Below are positions 41,368 through 50,860 of a stretch of DNA of 64,000 bases, piece after piece (position 1 is the stretch's first letter; every line of letters begins with the position of its first letter). The stretch comes from Streptomyces kurssanovii (GTDB lineage: Bacteria; Actinomycetota; Actinomycetes; Streptomycetales; Streptomycetaceae): positions 62,001 through 126,000 of the forward strand of contig NZ_BMTN01000010.1 of the NCBI RefSeq assembly GCF_014649695.1. Reading direction: 5' to 3'. Made by a program: the position numbers and the translations under genes. Under the pieces are notes generated by a model that saw only the letters and a program-made list of their open reading frames with translations, did not search any database and was not told where the DNA came from.

Positions 41368-43854
41368 GTGATCCGAAACGACGCAATCGACCGCCTTCCC
41401 GTCCGCCATGCCGTCGACGAGTTGCTCGGCGCGCTCGACGAGCACGGCACGGCCGTGCTGTGTGCTCCGCCGGGCACCGGCAAGACCACGCTGGTGCCGC
41501 TGGTCCTCGCAGAGACCGGTGCCAGGGTCGTGGTCGCGGAGCCACGCCGGATAGCGGCCCGCGCCGCGGCGCGGCGGATGGCATGGCTCCTCGGCGAGAA
41601 GGTGGGCGGCCGGGTGGGCTTCACCGTCCGGGGCGAGCGCGTGGTGGGTCCGCAGACCATCGTGGAGGTGGTCACCACCGGCGTGCTGCTGCAACGGCTG
41701 CAGCGCGACCAGGAGCTGGCCGGTGTGGACGCGGTGATGCTCGACGAGTGCCACGAGCGCCATCTCGACGCGGACACCGTCGCCGCCTTCCTGCTGGATG
41801 TACGCGACACCCTGCGCCCCGAGCTGCGGCTCCTGGCGGCCTCTGCGACGACGGACGCCGAAGGGTGGGCGCGCCTCCTCGGTGACGCGCCGGTGGTGCG
41901 GGCCGAGGGCGTCGCGCACCCGGTCGAGGTCGTCTGGGCCCCTCCGGCCCGTCCGGTACGGCCGCCGCACGGAATGCGGGTCGATCCCGCGCTGCTGACG
42001 CATGTGGCTTCGGTGGTGCGCAGGGCGCTCGAGGAACGTGAGGGGGACGTGCTCTGCTTCCTCCCGGGCGTGGGTGAGATCGGCCGGGTGACCGGGCAGC
42101 TCGCCGGGGTGGACGCGGAAGTCCTCCAGGTGCACGGCCGGGCGCCGACGGCCGTCCAGGACGCGGTGCTCTCCGGCGGCGACACCCGCCGGGTGATCCT
42201 CGCGACGTCGGTCGCCGAATCGTCACTGACCGTGCCGGGGGTGCGCGTCGTCGTGGACTCCGGGCTCGCGCGTGAGCCTCGCACCGACCACGCGCGCGGC
42301 CTGAGTGCCCTCACGACCGTGCGGGCTTCGCAGGCGTCCGGCCGCCAGCGGGCGGGCAGGGCCGGCCGCGAGGGGCCCGGCACGGTGTACCGCTGCTGGA
42401 CGGAGGCGGAGGACACCCGGCTCCCGCGTTTCCCCGCCCCTGAGATCAAGGTCGCGGATCTGACGGCGTTCGCGCTGCACGTGGCGTGCTGGGGTGACCC
42501 GGCAGCCGCCGGCCTCGCCCTGCTGGACGCTCCTCCGCCGGGCGCGATGGCCGCCGCCCGCTCCGTGCTCGGCGCGATCGGCGCGGTCGACGCCTCGGGC
42601 AGGGCCACCGGCCGTGGGACCCGGCTGTCGCGGCTGGGCGTGCATCCGCGGCTGGCCCGGGCTCTCCTCGACGGCTCCGCGCAGGTGGGCGCCCGGCGCG
42701 CGGCCGAGGTGGTGGCGCTACTGAGCGACGAACCGCCGCGGGAGTACGGGGACGACCTGGCTGGTGCCTGGCGCGCGGCCCGGCGCGGCGACGACGCGTA
42801 CGGGGCGCGGTGGCGTGCGGAGACGCGTCGGCTGGAGTCGGCACTCGGCGGCGGCGCGGGGCACCCGGCAGGGCCGTCCGGCGACGACGCCGTCGCGGGC
42901 CTCGTCGCCGCACTCGCGTTCCCCGAGCGGGTGGCGCGGCGGCGTGGGGACGGGGCGTTTCTGATGGCCTCCGGGACCGGCGGCCGGCTCGACGCGGGGT
43001 CGGCACTGCGCGACGCGCCCTGGCTGGCGGTCGCCGTCGCCGACCGCCCTGCCACCGCCGTGTCCGCGCGGATCAGACTCGCCGCCGTGCTCGACGAGGA
43101 CGGCGCCCGCCACGCCGCCTCCCATCTCCTCTCCGGCAGCGAGGACGTCCACTGGGAGGACGGCGACGTCGTGGCCCGGCGCGTGGAGCGGCTGGGTGCG
43201 GTCGAACTGTCCGTACGGCCTTTGAGCGCGCCCGACGCCGGACTGGTACAGCAGGCGCTGCTTGAGGGGCTGCGGCGGGAAGGGCTCGGGCTGCTGCACT
43301 GGACGCGCGAGACGCACGGGTTGAGGGAGCGGCTCGCCTTCCTGCACAGGGTGCTGGGCCCGCCGTGGCCGGACGTGTCGGACGCCGGGCTGCTCGATCG
43401 GGCCGACGAGTGGCTGGAGCCTGAGCTGTCCCGCGCCCGGCGGCGGGCGGACCTCGGCCGCGTCCAGGCCGGTCAGGCATTGCAGCGGCTGCTGCCGTGG
43501 GCTACCGGCGACGCGGCCAGGCTGGACGAGCTCGCGCCGGAGCGGATCGAGGTGCCGAGCGGGTCCCGGATACGGGTCGAGTACGGCGGGGAGCAGCCGG
43601 TGCTCGCGGTGAAGCTCCAGGAACTGTTCGGGCTGCGCGAGACGCCGGAGGTCGCCGGCGTACCCGTGGTGGTGCATCTCCTCTCCCCCGCCGGGCGGCC
43701 GACGGCGGTCACCGCGGATCTGGCCTCGTTCTGGCGTGAGGGTTACCGGGCGGTGCGGGCGGAGCTGCGCGGCCGGTATCCGAAGCACCCCTGGCCCGAG
43801 GATCCGGCGACGGCGGAGCCGACGCGCCACACGAAGGCGCGGCTCAGGCCCTGA
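41368..43854 (+). CDS. hrpB: ATP-dependent helicase HrpB
   Basis: The 828-residue DEAH-type helicase has Walker A LCAPPGTGKTTLVPL, motif Ia VVAEPRRIAARAAARR, motif II MLDECHERH, motif III LAASATTD, motif V ATSVAESSLTVPGV and motif VI ASGRQRAGRAGREGPG. The HrpB-specific C-terminus is clear: RYPKHPWPEDPATAEPTRHT. The exact cellular role of HrpB is poorly known; RNA or DNA remodelling is assumed. The start is the GTG at 41368, giving MIRNDAIDRLPVRHAVDEL. Upstream lie two sets of tandem repeats. A hairpin follows the stop. Confidence 0.95.
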   Translation: MIRNDAIDRLPVRHAVDELLGALDEHGTAVLCAPPGTGKTTLVPLVLAETGARVVVAEPRRIAARAAARRMAWLLGEKVGGRVGFTVRGERVVGPQTIVEVVTTGVLLQRLQRDQELAGVDAVMLDECHERHLDADTVAAFLLDVRDTLRPELRLLAASATTDAEGWARLLGDAPVVRAEGVAHPVEVVWAPPARPVRPPHGMRVDPALLTHVASVVRRALEEREGDVLCFLPGVGEIGRVTGQLAGVDAEVLQVHGRAPTAVQDAVLSGGDTRRVILATSVAESSLTVPGVRVVVDSGLAREPRTDHARGLSALTTVRASQASGRQRAGRAGREGPGTVYRCWTEAEDTRLPRFPAPEIKVADLTAFALHVACWGDPAAAGLALLDAPPPGAMAAARSVLGAIGAVDASGRATGRGTRLSRLGVHPRLARALLDGSAQVGARRAAEVVALLSDEPPREYGDDLAGAWRAARRGDDAYGARWRAETRRLESALGGGAGHPAGPSGDDAVAGLVAALAFPERVARRRGDGAFLMASGTGGRLDAGSALRDAPWLAVAVADRPATAVSARIRLAAVLDEDGARHAASHLLSGSEDVHWEDGDVVARRVERLGAVELSVRPLSAPDAGLVQQALLEGLRREGLGLLHWTRETHGLRERLAFLHRVLGPPWPDVSDAGLLDRADEWLEPELSRARRRADLGRVQAGQALQRLLPWATGDAARLDELAPERIEVPSGSRIRVEYGGEQPVLAVKLQELFGLRETPEVAGVPVVVHLLSPAGRPTAVTADLASFWREGYRAVRAELRGRYPKHPWPEDPATAEPTRHTKARLRP

Positions 43855-43859
43855 ACGGC

Positions 43860-43882
43860 TCCGGACCCGACTCGGGCCCGGA
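43860..43882. terminator. Bidirectional hairpin terminator
   Basis: TCCGGACCCGA and TCGGGCCCGGA pair with one mismatch and a 1-nt centre, between two convergent stops. Confidence 0.55.
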
Positions 43883-43893
43883 GTGCCCGGGGT

Positions 43894-44883
43894 TCAGACC
43901 CTGAGCGGCTCCGGAGCCGGGGCATCGCCCGCTGGGTCAGGACGGCGGCCGCGTGCCTCCAGCCACAGGGCGAGTGCCAGCAGTGCGGCGCCGCCGGCGA
44001 GGAACCCCCACGGGAGGTAGGAGGTCAGGAGAAGGACCGTACCGCGCTGGGAGGTGACCAGCTCGACCGTGGAGTCGACGTAGTCAGGGCGCATCTTCAC
44101 ATGCCCGGCGAATGCGGTGACCTTGTCGCGCCCACCGAGCAGGGAGCCGCCGCGTAGTTCCTCCCGGTGGATCTCTTCACCGTTGACGGGTGCTCCGGTG
44201 ACGGGCTCCACCCAGAACATGCGCTTGGTCGTGTACCAGCGGGTGGTGCCGGTCTGCCTCTCGAGCGTGGTCGCGTCGATCCCGGGGATCGGCATCCTCT
44301 TCGGGTAGGGCACCTTGGTCCAGGGGATGGTCTGCTCGAAGTAGTACACCTCCAGACCGCGGTACTGCCGGGTGCCCTTGTAGTGGATGGGGGCGGATGT
44401 CCGGGCCTGGGCATCAAAGTACACGTAGTCCCGCTTCTCGGTGAGGAACGGCCACTTGAATTCGATGCCCTCGCGCCGCACCGCGTCGCCGTCGACGGAC
44501 TCGCCGGTGGCGTGCACCGGCTCCTGGGTGTGCGCGTCGAAGATGTAGCGCTCGGGAATCCGCGACACCATCGCGCCGTCGGGTCCCTGGATGTAGGAGA
44601 GGGAGTCCCAGACGACGACGTCGCGGCCGGCGGTGCGTTCGATCCGCTCGGACTCCTCCACGTTGCCCTTGAGGGTCTGGACGATGGTGACCTTCTCGAC
44701 CTTCTTTGCCTCGAGGGTGCCGTAGTCGAGGAGCGTCGCGGGCTTCGCCTCGAGCACCATCTCCTGGTACTGGCCGGCGGGGATCTTGGCGAGCCGAGGG
44801 AAGGCGTACCAGCGCAGCAGCGGGGACAGGGCGGCGAGGAAGACGGCCAGGGCGACGAGTACGAGGCCTGCTCTGCTGCGCAT
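43894..44883 (-). CDS. DUF3068 membrane protein
   Basis: This 329-residue actinobacterial protein has an N-terminal helix (LVLVALAVFLAALSPLLRWY), a large external domain and a C-terminal helix (LLLTSYLPWGFLAGGAALLALAL). This is the DUF3068 (PorA-family) layout. Conserved parts include ATLLDYGTLEAKKVEKVTIVQ, VWDSLSYIQGPDGAMVS, FKWPFLTEKRDYVYFDA and the closing external EPVTGAPVNGEEIHREELRGG. The function is unknown. ATG start with GAGGG just upstream. The tiny SPW_0924 gene lies 8 nt upstream and the two are probably one operon. Confidence 0.9.
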   Translation of the reverse strand: MRSRAGLVLVALAVFLAALSPLLRWYAFPRLAKIPAGQYQEMVLEAKPATLLDYGTLEAKKVEKVTIVQTLKGNVEESERIERTAGRDVVVWDSLSYIQGPDGAMVSRIPERYIFDAHTQEPVHATGESVDGDAVRREGIEFKWPFLTEKRDYVYFDAQARTSAPIHYKGTRQYRGLEVYYFEQTIPWTKVPYPKRMPIPGIDATTLERQTGTTRWYTTKRMFWVEPVTGAPVNGEEIHREELRGGSLLGGRDKVTAFAGHVKMRPDYVDSTVELVTSQRGTVLLLTSYLPWGFLAGGAALLALALWLEARGRRPDPAGDAPAPEPLRV

Positions 44884-44891
44884 GGTGACCC

Positions 44892-45029
44892 TCAGTCCTT
44901 GGGGCCGGGGACGGTGGTCAGCAGCGGCTTGGGCGAGGTCTCGCCGGTGGGGGCGCCGATCGCCGTGACGGTGAGTACGAGGGCGAGGGCGGCGGCGAGT
45001 CCGACGGCTGCGGCGGCGAGGGCGCGCAT
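44892..45029 (-). CDS. SPW_0924 family small membrane protein
   Basis: The 45-residue peptide MRALAAAAVGLAAALALVLT continues with one membrane helix and a conserved tail, GAPTGETSPKPLLTTVPGPKD. It matches the Streptomyces family SPW_0924, which has no assigned function. GGAGG is 7 nt before the ATG. The stop is 8 nt before the DUF3068 start, suggesting cotranslation and a possible physical partnership. Confidence 0.85.
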   Translation of the reverse strand: MRALAAAAVGLAAALALVLTVTAIGAPTGETSPKPLLTTVPGPKD

Positions 45030-45108
45030 TCTCGGCCTCCCGGGACTGAACTGATAGGTCGTCAGGTCCGGGCACCGTAGCAATGCCGCCGAAAGAAGAG
45101 AACACACA

Positions 45109-45147
45109 GCACCGCCCCTGTCCCGGCAGGCGGGGCAGGGGCGGTGC
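45109..45147 (-). terminator. Terminator after the lytic transglycosylase
   Basis: GCACCGCCCCTG pairs with CAGGGGCGGTGC (12 bp) around a 15-nt loop, 14 nt past the stop codon. Confidence 0.7.
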
Positions 45148-45161
45148 GGGCGAGCGCCGGG

Positions 45162-46868
45162 TCAGGGGGTCGTCGACGGGGAGGGCGACGGGGTCGCGCT
45201 CGCCGGTGCCGTCACCTGCAGTTCGATGTCCAGGCTGCCGCCGCCGGGAGCGGTGAGCCGGAGGACGAAGGTGCCCTGATTGCCGTCGGCGAAGACCTTC
45301 GGAAGCTCGAGCACACCGTCGGCGCCGGTGCGGAGCCCGGTCAGGGTGCGGACGGCCGTGCCGTCGGCGTTCTTGAAGTACGGCCCCTTGTCGTTCTGCG
45401 CCCCGGTCTCCTTGGAGACGATCATCGTGGCGGAGACCGCGACACCGGAGGCGGCGACGCCGTCGCATGCGGCCCTGACGCGGATGACGTCCGCGAACTC
45501 GCCGCCGGCGGTGGCCGTCAGGGCCGTGGTGTCGGTCCGGACGATGCTGTCCGCTTCCCGCTCGGTGACGGTGGCCTTGAACTCGACGCCGGGCAGGGCA
45601 CGCTCGACGACGGTGGCCCGGACCGTGAAGGCACCGGTCCGCTCCCCCGCGACCAGCGCCGGGGCGCTGACGGTGCCGTCCGCACCCGTGGCCACGACGG
45701 CCTCTGTGCGGCCATCGGCGAAGCGGGTGTCGGTGTCACCGACGATCATGAACCGGACGGCCACCTTGGTGACGGGCCCGCCCTTCGCGTTCTCCGCGCG
45801 GACCGTGACCCGCTCGGTGAACTGCCGGCCGGCCACGGCCGTCAGCGTCCCGGTTCCCGCGTCCTCGATACGGCTCACGGGCGCGGGGGCCGGAGTGGAC
45901 GTCGGGGGCGGCGTGGGAGTGGGCGTCGGCGTGGGAGTGGGGGCGGGGTCCGACGGGTTCGGCGTGGGCCTCGGCGTCGGCTTCGGCGCGGGCTTCGACG
46001 GGCTCGGCACAGGTGTGGGGCTCGGCGTCGGCAGCGGGCCCGAGCTGTCGGGACCGTCGCCCACCGGGAGCACGCCCGCCCCGTCGGGGACCTGGTGGGC
46101 GCCGCGCTTGTAGTACTCGAACCAGGACAGCACCGTGCGCAGGTATTCGCGCGAGTGGTTGTAGCCGAGGATCGCCTGGTCGAGGTCGTCCTTGTTGCCG
46201 AGGTCGCGGCCGTTGGCGCAGAGATAGCGGCCCGCGGCGAGCGCCGCGTCGTAGATGTTGTTGGGGTCCTTGCGGCCGTCGGCGTTGGCGTCCTGGCCCC
46301 AGGTCGCCCACGTCTGCGGGATGAACTGCATCGGCCCGACGGCACGGTCGTGGACCGTGTCGCCGTCGTAGGCGCCGTTGTCGGAGTCCGAGATGTTCGC
46401 GAAGCCGACGCCGTTGAGGACGGGGCCGAGGATCGGGGTGAGCGTCGTGCCGTTCGCGTCGACCCTGCCGCCCCTGGCCTGACCGGACTCGACCTTGCCG
46501 ATGGCGGCCAGCAGCTGCCAGGGCAGCCGGCAGGCCGGGTCGGACGCGGCGATGGTCTGCTCGGCCTGCTTGTAGGCGGCGAGAACGGAAGCGGGTATAC
46601 CGGCCTCACCCACGCCCAGTTCCGGCAGATCGCCCGAAGTGCCGGGCTTGTCGGGAGTGTTCAGCGGCGGGAGGTCCGTGTAGTACGGGGAGTTTCCGGT
46701 CACCGGCGTGCCGGGCGGCGGAGCAGCGTCCGACGCCTCCTGCCCGGTGCCCGAGGTGGCGGACGTGACGCCGGGCGCCTGTGACGCGGAGAGTGCGGCC
46801 ACGGCAGCGGCGGCAACCGCCGTCGTCGTCGCTCCCCTGCGCAGCCGGCGGCCGAATTGCGCTGCCAT
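45162..46868 (-). CDS. Secreted lytic murein transglycosylase with Ig-like repeats
   Basis: The 568-residue precursor has a signal peptide (RRGATTTAVAAAAVAALSASQA). An SLT-type lysozyme domain follows at about residues 85-240: LPWQLLAAIGKVESGQARGG (catalytic Glu), AVGPMQFIPQTWATWGQDAN, NNIYDAALAAGRYLCANG and AILGYNHSREYL. A Pro/Thr/Ser linker with PTPTPT repeats follows, then two bacterial Ig-like domains with TLTAVAGRQFTERVTVRAEN and ALTATAGGEFADVIRVRAAC. It cleaves peptidoglycan outside the cell; the Ig-like part probably holds it to the wall. ATG start with GGAGGG 9-10 nt upstream. Confidence 0.92.
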   Translation of the reverse strand: MAAQFGRRLRRGATTTAVAAAAVAALSASQAPGVTSATSGTGQEASDAAPPPGTPVTGNSPYYTDLPPLNTPDKPGTSGDLPELGVGEAGIPASVLAAYKQAEQTIAASDPACRLPWQLLAAIGKVESGQARGGRVDANGTTLTPILGPVLNGVGFANISDSDNGAYDGDTVHDRAVGPMQFIPQTWATWGQDANADGRKDPNNIYDAALAAGRYLCANGRDLGNKDDLDQAILGYNHSREYLRTVLSWFEYYKRGAHQVPDGAGVLPVGDGPDSSGPLPTPSPTPVPSPSKPAPKPTPRPTPNPSDPAPTPTPTPTPTPPPTSTPAPAPVSRIEDAGTGTLTAVAGRQFTERVTVRAENAKGGPVTKVAVRFMIVGDTDTRFADGRTEAVVATGADGTVSAPALVAGERTGAFTVRATVVERALPGVEFKATVTEREADSIVRTDTTALTATAGGEFADVIRVRAACDGVAASGVAVSATMIVSKETGAQNDKGPYFKNADGTAVRTLTGLRTGADGVLELPKVFADGNQGTFVLRLTAPGGGSLDIELQVTAPASATPSPSPSTTP

Positions 46869-47079
46869 ACGTCTGTTCCCTCCCCATCAGCTGCTGTTCG
46901 CGCTCCCCAGCGCGGACTCACGTGACCCTAGTGCACCTTGAGACATCGGGACACCGTGCACTGACCGGTTTTCACTACTTCGCCACCTACTGCTCATCGC
47001 CGTATTCCGGACACCCCTCGCCGCAGGGCATCACGCATACTGGGCCCACTGATCAACATCGGTCACAGGGGGCGTCGCC

Positions 47080-47937
47080 ATGCCGTTCACCATCAGCCAC
47101 GCCGCGGCGGTGCTGCCGGGCCTGAGGAGGAACGGGACCGCGCGCGGTCCCCTGTACGCCTCGGCACTCGTCCTCGGCTCGTTCGCACCGGACACGACGT
47201 ACTTCGCGGCAAGCATCCTTCCCGACGCGATGGGCTACGGGGACGTGACGCACGGGGTGTTGGGCGTGCTGACCGTCGACGTCGCCATCACCGCGGTACT
47301 CGTCGGCCTCTGGCTGCTGATGCGGGACCCGCTCGTCGCGCTGCTGCCGGCGGCACAGCAGGGCCGCGTGTACACACTGCTGCGTGGCCGGCCGAGGGTC
47401 AGGCCGCCGGTCAGCGCGGCCCTGTGGTTCTACGTCTCGGCTGTGATCGGGGCCAGTACGCATGTGGTGTGGGACGCGTTCACCCACTTCGACCGGTGGG
47501 GCGTGCGGATGATGCCGGTCCTCGGGGAGGTCGTCGCGGGCTTCCCGCTCTACACGTACACGCAGTACGGCAGTTCGGCCGTGGCGCTGGTCGCGCTGGT
47601 GTGGTTCACGGCCTCGGCGCTGCGGCGTGCGCCGGCGTCTCCTGAGGCGCCCGTGATGCTGCTCCGCCGCCGGGCCCGGCTGTCGGCGGCAGGGCTCATC
47701 ACTGTGTGCGTCCTGGCGGGCGTCGTACACCGCTGTGTGCGCTGGTATCAGTACTGGGGCCGGATCGAGACGCCGCTCGACATCATCCCGACGGCATGCT
47801 TCGGGGCGGGGGCGGGGCTGGCCGTGGGGCTGGTGCTGTACGCCACCGCGGCGCGGGTGCGTGGGCGCCGGCAAGGACCGGTTCCCGAGACCTCCGAGGC
47901 ACCGCCGCTCCCGGAGCGAGGCGTGCGTCAGGGGTGA
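47080..47937 (+). CDS. DUF4184 membrane protein
   Basis: The 285-residue protein begins MPFTISHAAAVLPGLRRNG and has about six membrane helices. The DUF4184 signature histidines and Asp residues are present: GSFAPDTTYF, YGDVTHGVLGVLTVDV and IGASTHVVWDAFTHFDRWG. These resemble metal-dependent membrane hydrolases of the YdjM/LexA-binding type, but no activity is proven. ATG start with AGGGGG 7 nt upstream. It lies upstream of and convergent to polA. Confidence 0.87.
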   Translation: MPFTISHAAAVLPGLRRNGTARGPLYASALVLGSFAPDTTYFAASILPDAMGYGDVTHGVLGVLTVDVAITAVLVGLWLLMRDPLVALLPAAQQGRVYTLLRGRPRVRPPVSAALWFYVSAVIGASTHVVWDAFTHFDRWGVRMMPVLGEVVAGFPLYTYTQYGSSAVALVALVWFTASALRRAPASPEAPVMLLRRRARLSAAGLITVCVLAGVVHRCVRWYQYWGRIETPLDIIPTACFGAGAGLAVGLVLYATAARVRGRRQGPVPETSEAPPLPERGVRQG

Positions 47938-48019
47938 CGGCTCCCTGAGGCCCGAGGCCGGGCCGGAGCTGCCGAACGTGAGCGGCGGCACGCCCCCCAC
48001 CGAGAGCGTGCCGCAGGCG

Positions 48020-50728
48020 TCAGTGGGCTGCCGACTCCCAGTCCGGGCCCGAGCCGACCGAGACGTCCAGCGGGGCGCGGAGCGATACGGCCGAGGACAT
48101 CTCGTGGCGCACCAGTGTCTCGACCTGCTCGCGCTCGCCGGGGGCGACCTCCAGGACGATTTCGTCGTGGACCTGGAGCAGCAGCCTGGACGCCAGCTTC
48201 GCGTCCCTCAGTGCCCGGTCCACGTTGAGCATGGCGACCTTGACGATGTCCGCCGCTGTGCCCTGGATCGGTGCGTTGAGCGCCATCCGCTCGGCGGACT
48301 CGCGCCGCTGCCGGTTGTCGCTGTTGAGGTCGGGGAGATACCGCCGCCGGCCGAGCATCGTCGCCGTGTAGCCGGTGGCCCGCGCCTCGTCGACGACGCG
48401 CCGCAGGTAGTCCCGCACGCCGCCGAACCGCTCGAAGTAGGTGTCCATCAGGACCCGTGCCTCGGCGGGCTCGATGCCCAGCTGCTGGGAGAGCCCGAAC
48501 GCCGAGAGTCCGTAGGCCAGCCCGTACGACATCGCCTTGATCTTGCGCCGCATCTCCGCGTCGACGGCGGACCGCTCGACCGAGAACACCTGGGAGGCGA
48601 CGGTCGTGTGCAGGTCCTCGCCGGAAGTGAACGCCTCGATCAGGCCCGCGTCCTCCGACAGGTGGGCCATGACCCGCAGTTCGATCTGGCTGTAGTCGGC
48701 CGTCATCAGGGACTCGTAGCCCTCGCCGACGACGAATCCGCGCCGGATCGCGCGGCCTTCGTCCGTCCTGACCGGCACGTTCTGCAGGTTCGGGTCGGTG
48801 GAGGACAGGCGTCCCGTCGCGGCGACGGTCTGGCTGAACGTGGTGTGGATGCGACCGTCGGCGGCGATGGTCTTGATCAGGCCCTCGACCGTCGAGCGGA
48901 GCCTGGCCTGCTCGCGGTGGCGCAGCATGATGACAGGCAGCTCGTGCTCCGTCTGCGCGGCGAGCCACGCGAGCGCGTCGGCGTCCGTGGTGTAGCCGGT
49001 CTTGGTCTTCTTCGTCTTCGGCAGGTTCAGCTCGCCGAAGAAGACCTCCTGGAGCTGCTTGGGGGATCCGAGGTTGAACTCGTGGCCCACCGCCGCGTGC
49101 GCCTCCTTCACGGCCTGCTGCACGGCGCCCGCGAACTGCTGCTCCATGGCCTCGAGGTGGGCGCGGTCGGCGGCGATGCCGTGCCGCTCCATCCGGGCCA
49201 GCAGCAGGGAGGTGGGCAGCTCGACGTCGTGCAGGAGCTCGACGGCGCCGACCTCCTTCAGCTTCCCGCCGAGGGCCTCGCCGAGGTCCAGGACCGCCCG
49301 GGCCTGGGACATCAGCGCGTCGGCCTCGGCCTGCTCGTCGCTGCCGAACGCCAGCTGCCCGTCGGCCGCGGCGGGGGCCAGCTCGCGGTGCAGGTACTCG
49401 ATGGACAGCGCGTCGAGGGCGAACGAGCGCCGGCCGGGCTTGACCAGGTAGGCGGCGAGCGCCGTGTCCATGGTCACGCCGGCGATCTCCCAGCCGTGCT
49501 CGGGGAAGACCCGCAGCGCGTCCTTGGCGTTGTGCATGACCTTCGGCCGGGACGGGTCGGAGACCCACGAGGCGAACGCCCGCTCGTCGGACTCGTCGAG
49601 CTGGGTCGTGTCGAACCAGGCGGCCTTGCCGTCGGCGGCCGCCAGCGCGATCTCGCTGACGCTGCCGACGCCCAGCGCCCACGCGGAGACGGTGGCCACG
49701 CCGAGCGGCTGCTTGCCGTGCTGCTCCAGCCAGTACGCCAGCTCGCCGGCGCCGAGCACGGTGCCGTCGAGCTCCACACCCGCCTCGGGGGCCGGCGGCT
49801 CCTCCTCCGCGGCTCCGGGGTCGACCGCGAGGAGCCGCTCCCGCAGGCTCGGGTTGCGGATCTCCAGGACCTCGAGGAAGCCCTTCAGCGCGGTCCGGTC
49901 GTAGGGTGCGCGCTCCAGGTCGGTGACGGCCTTCGGCAGCTCCACGTCGCGGACGAGCTCCGTCAGGTGGCGGTTGAGCTTGACGGCCTCCAGGTGGTCG
50001 CGCAGCGCCTGACCGACCTTGCCCTTGACCTCGTCCGCGTGCTCGACGAGCGCCGCGAACGAACCGAACTGGTTGATCCACTTCGTGGCGGTCTTCTCAC
50101 CGACGCCGGGGATGCCGGGCAGGTTGTCGGACGGGTCGCCGCGCAGTGCGGCGAAGTCCGGGTACTGCTGCGGGGTGAGGCCGTACTTCTCCTCGACCTT
50201 CGCCGGGGTGAAGCGGGTCAGCTCGGAGACGCCCTTGGTCGGGTACAGCACGGTGGTGTGCTCGCTGACCAGCTGGAACGAGTCCCTGTCGCCGGTGACG
50301 ATCAGCACCTCGAAGCCCGCGGCCTCCGCCTGGGTGGCGAGGGTGGCGATCACGTCGTCCGCCTCGAAGCCGTCGATCGCGAACCGCTCGGCGTTCATCG
50401 TGTCGAGGAGCTCGCCGATCAGCTCGACCTGGCCCTTGAACTCGTCGGGCGTCTTGGAGCGGTTCGCCTTGTACTCCGGGAAGTCGGCCGACCGCCAGGT
50501 CTTGCGGGAGACGTCGAAGGCCACCGCGAAATGCGTGGGCGCCTCGTCACGCAGGGTGTTCGCAAGCATCGACGCGAAACCGTAGATCGCGTTGGTCGTC
50601 TGGCCGCTCGCGGTCGTGAAATTCTCCGCGGGCAGCGCGAAGAACGCCCGGTACGCGAGGGAGTGCCCGTCCATGAGGAGCAGGCGCGGTCGGTTGTCTG
50701 CCGTCTTCTTCGATGCCGTCTCAGCCAC
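48020..50728 (-). CDS. polA: DNA polymerase I
   Basis: The 902-residue enzyme has a 5'-3' exonuclease domain (LLLMDGHSLAYRAFFALP, FEADDVIATLA, VTGDRDSFQLV, GDPSDNLPGIPGVGEKTA), a central 3'-5' exonuclease-like domain and the polymerase domain. Polymerase motifs are ADYSQIELR (A), RRKIKAMSYGLAYGLSAFGL (B) and QVHDEIVLE (C). In the central domain the DxE metal motif is absent (GVATVSAWALGVG), so proofreading is likely lost, as in other actinobacterial Pol I. The GTG at 50728 gives MAETASKKTADNRPR; CAGGAT lies 7 nt upstream (leaderless). It fills gaps in repair and replaces Okazaki primers. Confidence 0.97.
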   Translation of the reverse strand: MAETASKKTADNRPRLLLMDGHSLAYRAFFALPAENFTTASGQTTNAIYGFASMLANTLRDEAPTHFAVAFDVSRKTWRSADFPEYKANRSKTPDEFKGQVELIGELLDTMNAERFAIDGFEADDVIATLATQAEAAGFEVLIVTGDRDSFQLVSEHTTVLYPTKGVSELTRFTPAKVEEKYGLTPQQYPDFAALRGDPSDNLPGIPGVGEKTATKWINQFGSFAALVEHADEVKGKVGQALRDHLEAVKLNRHLTELVRDVELPKAVTDLERAPYDRTALKGFLEVLEIRNPSLRERLLAVDPGAAEEEPPAPEAGVELDGTVLGAGELAYWLEQHGKQPLGVATVSAWALGVGSVSEIALAAADGKAAWFDTTQLDESDERAFASWVSDPSRPKVMHNAKDALRVFPEHGWEIAGVTMDTALAAYLVKPGRRSFALDALSIEYLHRELAPAAADGQLAFGSDEQAEADALMSQARAVLDLGEALGGKLKEVGAVELLHDVELPTSLLLARMERHGIAADRAHLEAMEQQFAGAVQQAVKEAHAAVGHEFNLGSPKQLQEVFFGELNLPKTKKTKTGYTTDADALAWLAAQTEHELPVIMLRHREQARLRSTVEGLIKTIAADGRIHTTFSQTVAATGRLSSTDPNLQNVPVRTDEGRAIRRGFVVGEGYESLMTADYSQIELRVMAHLSEDAGLIEAFTSGEDLHTTVASQVFSVERSAVDAEMRRKIKAMSYGLAYGLSAFGLSQQLGIEPAEARVLMDTYFERFGGVRDYLRRVVDEARATGYTATMLGRRRYLPDLNSDNRQRRESAERMALNAPIQGTAADIVKVAMLNVDRALRDAKLASRLLLQVHDEIVLEVAPGEREQVETLVRHEMSSAVSLRAPLDVSVGSGPDWESAAH

Positions 50729-50860
50729 GACCCCGATCCTGCCATGCACCGCTGACATTCCCGACCGCCCGGCCTCGGCTCACCGTTTGTCGGAGGCCCG
50801 TGACAGGATCGGACATGTACGGCAGATGTATCGCACAGGCACGGCTCGAAGGAGAGCGTG

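Noticed and set aside
40884-43055. Minus-strand open frame of 723 codons over hrpB
   Set aside because: Ser/Arg/Pro/Thr-rich shadow sequence opposite complete helicase motifs.
47735-50755. Plus-strand open frame of 1006 codons over polA
   Set aside because: Antisense shadow of polA; no motifs, and polA has all its catalytic motifs on the other strand.
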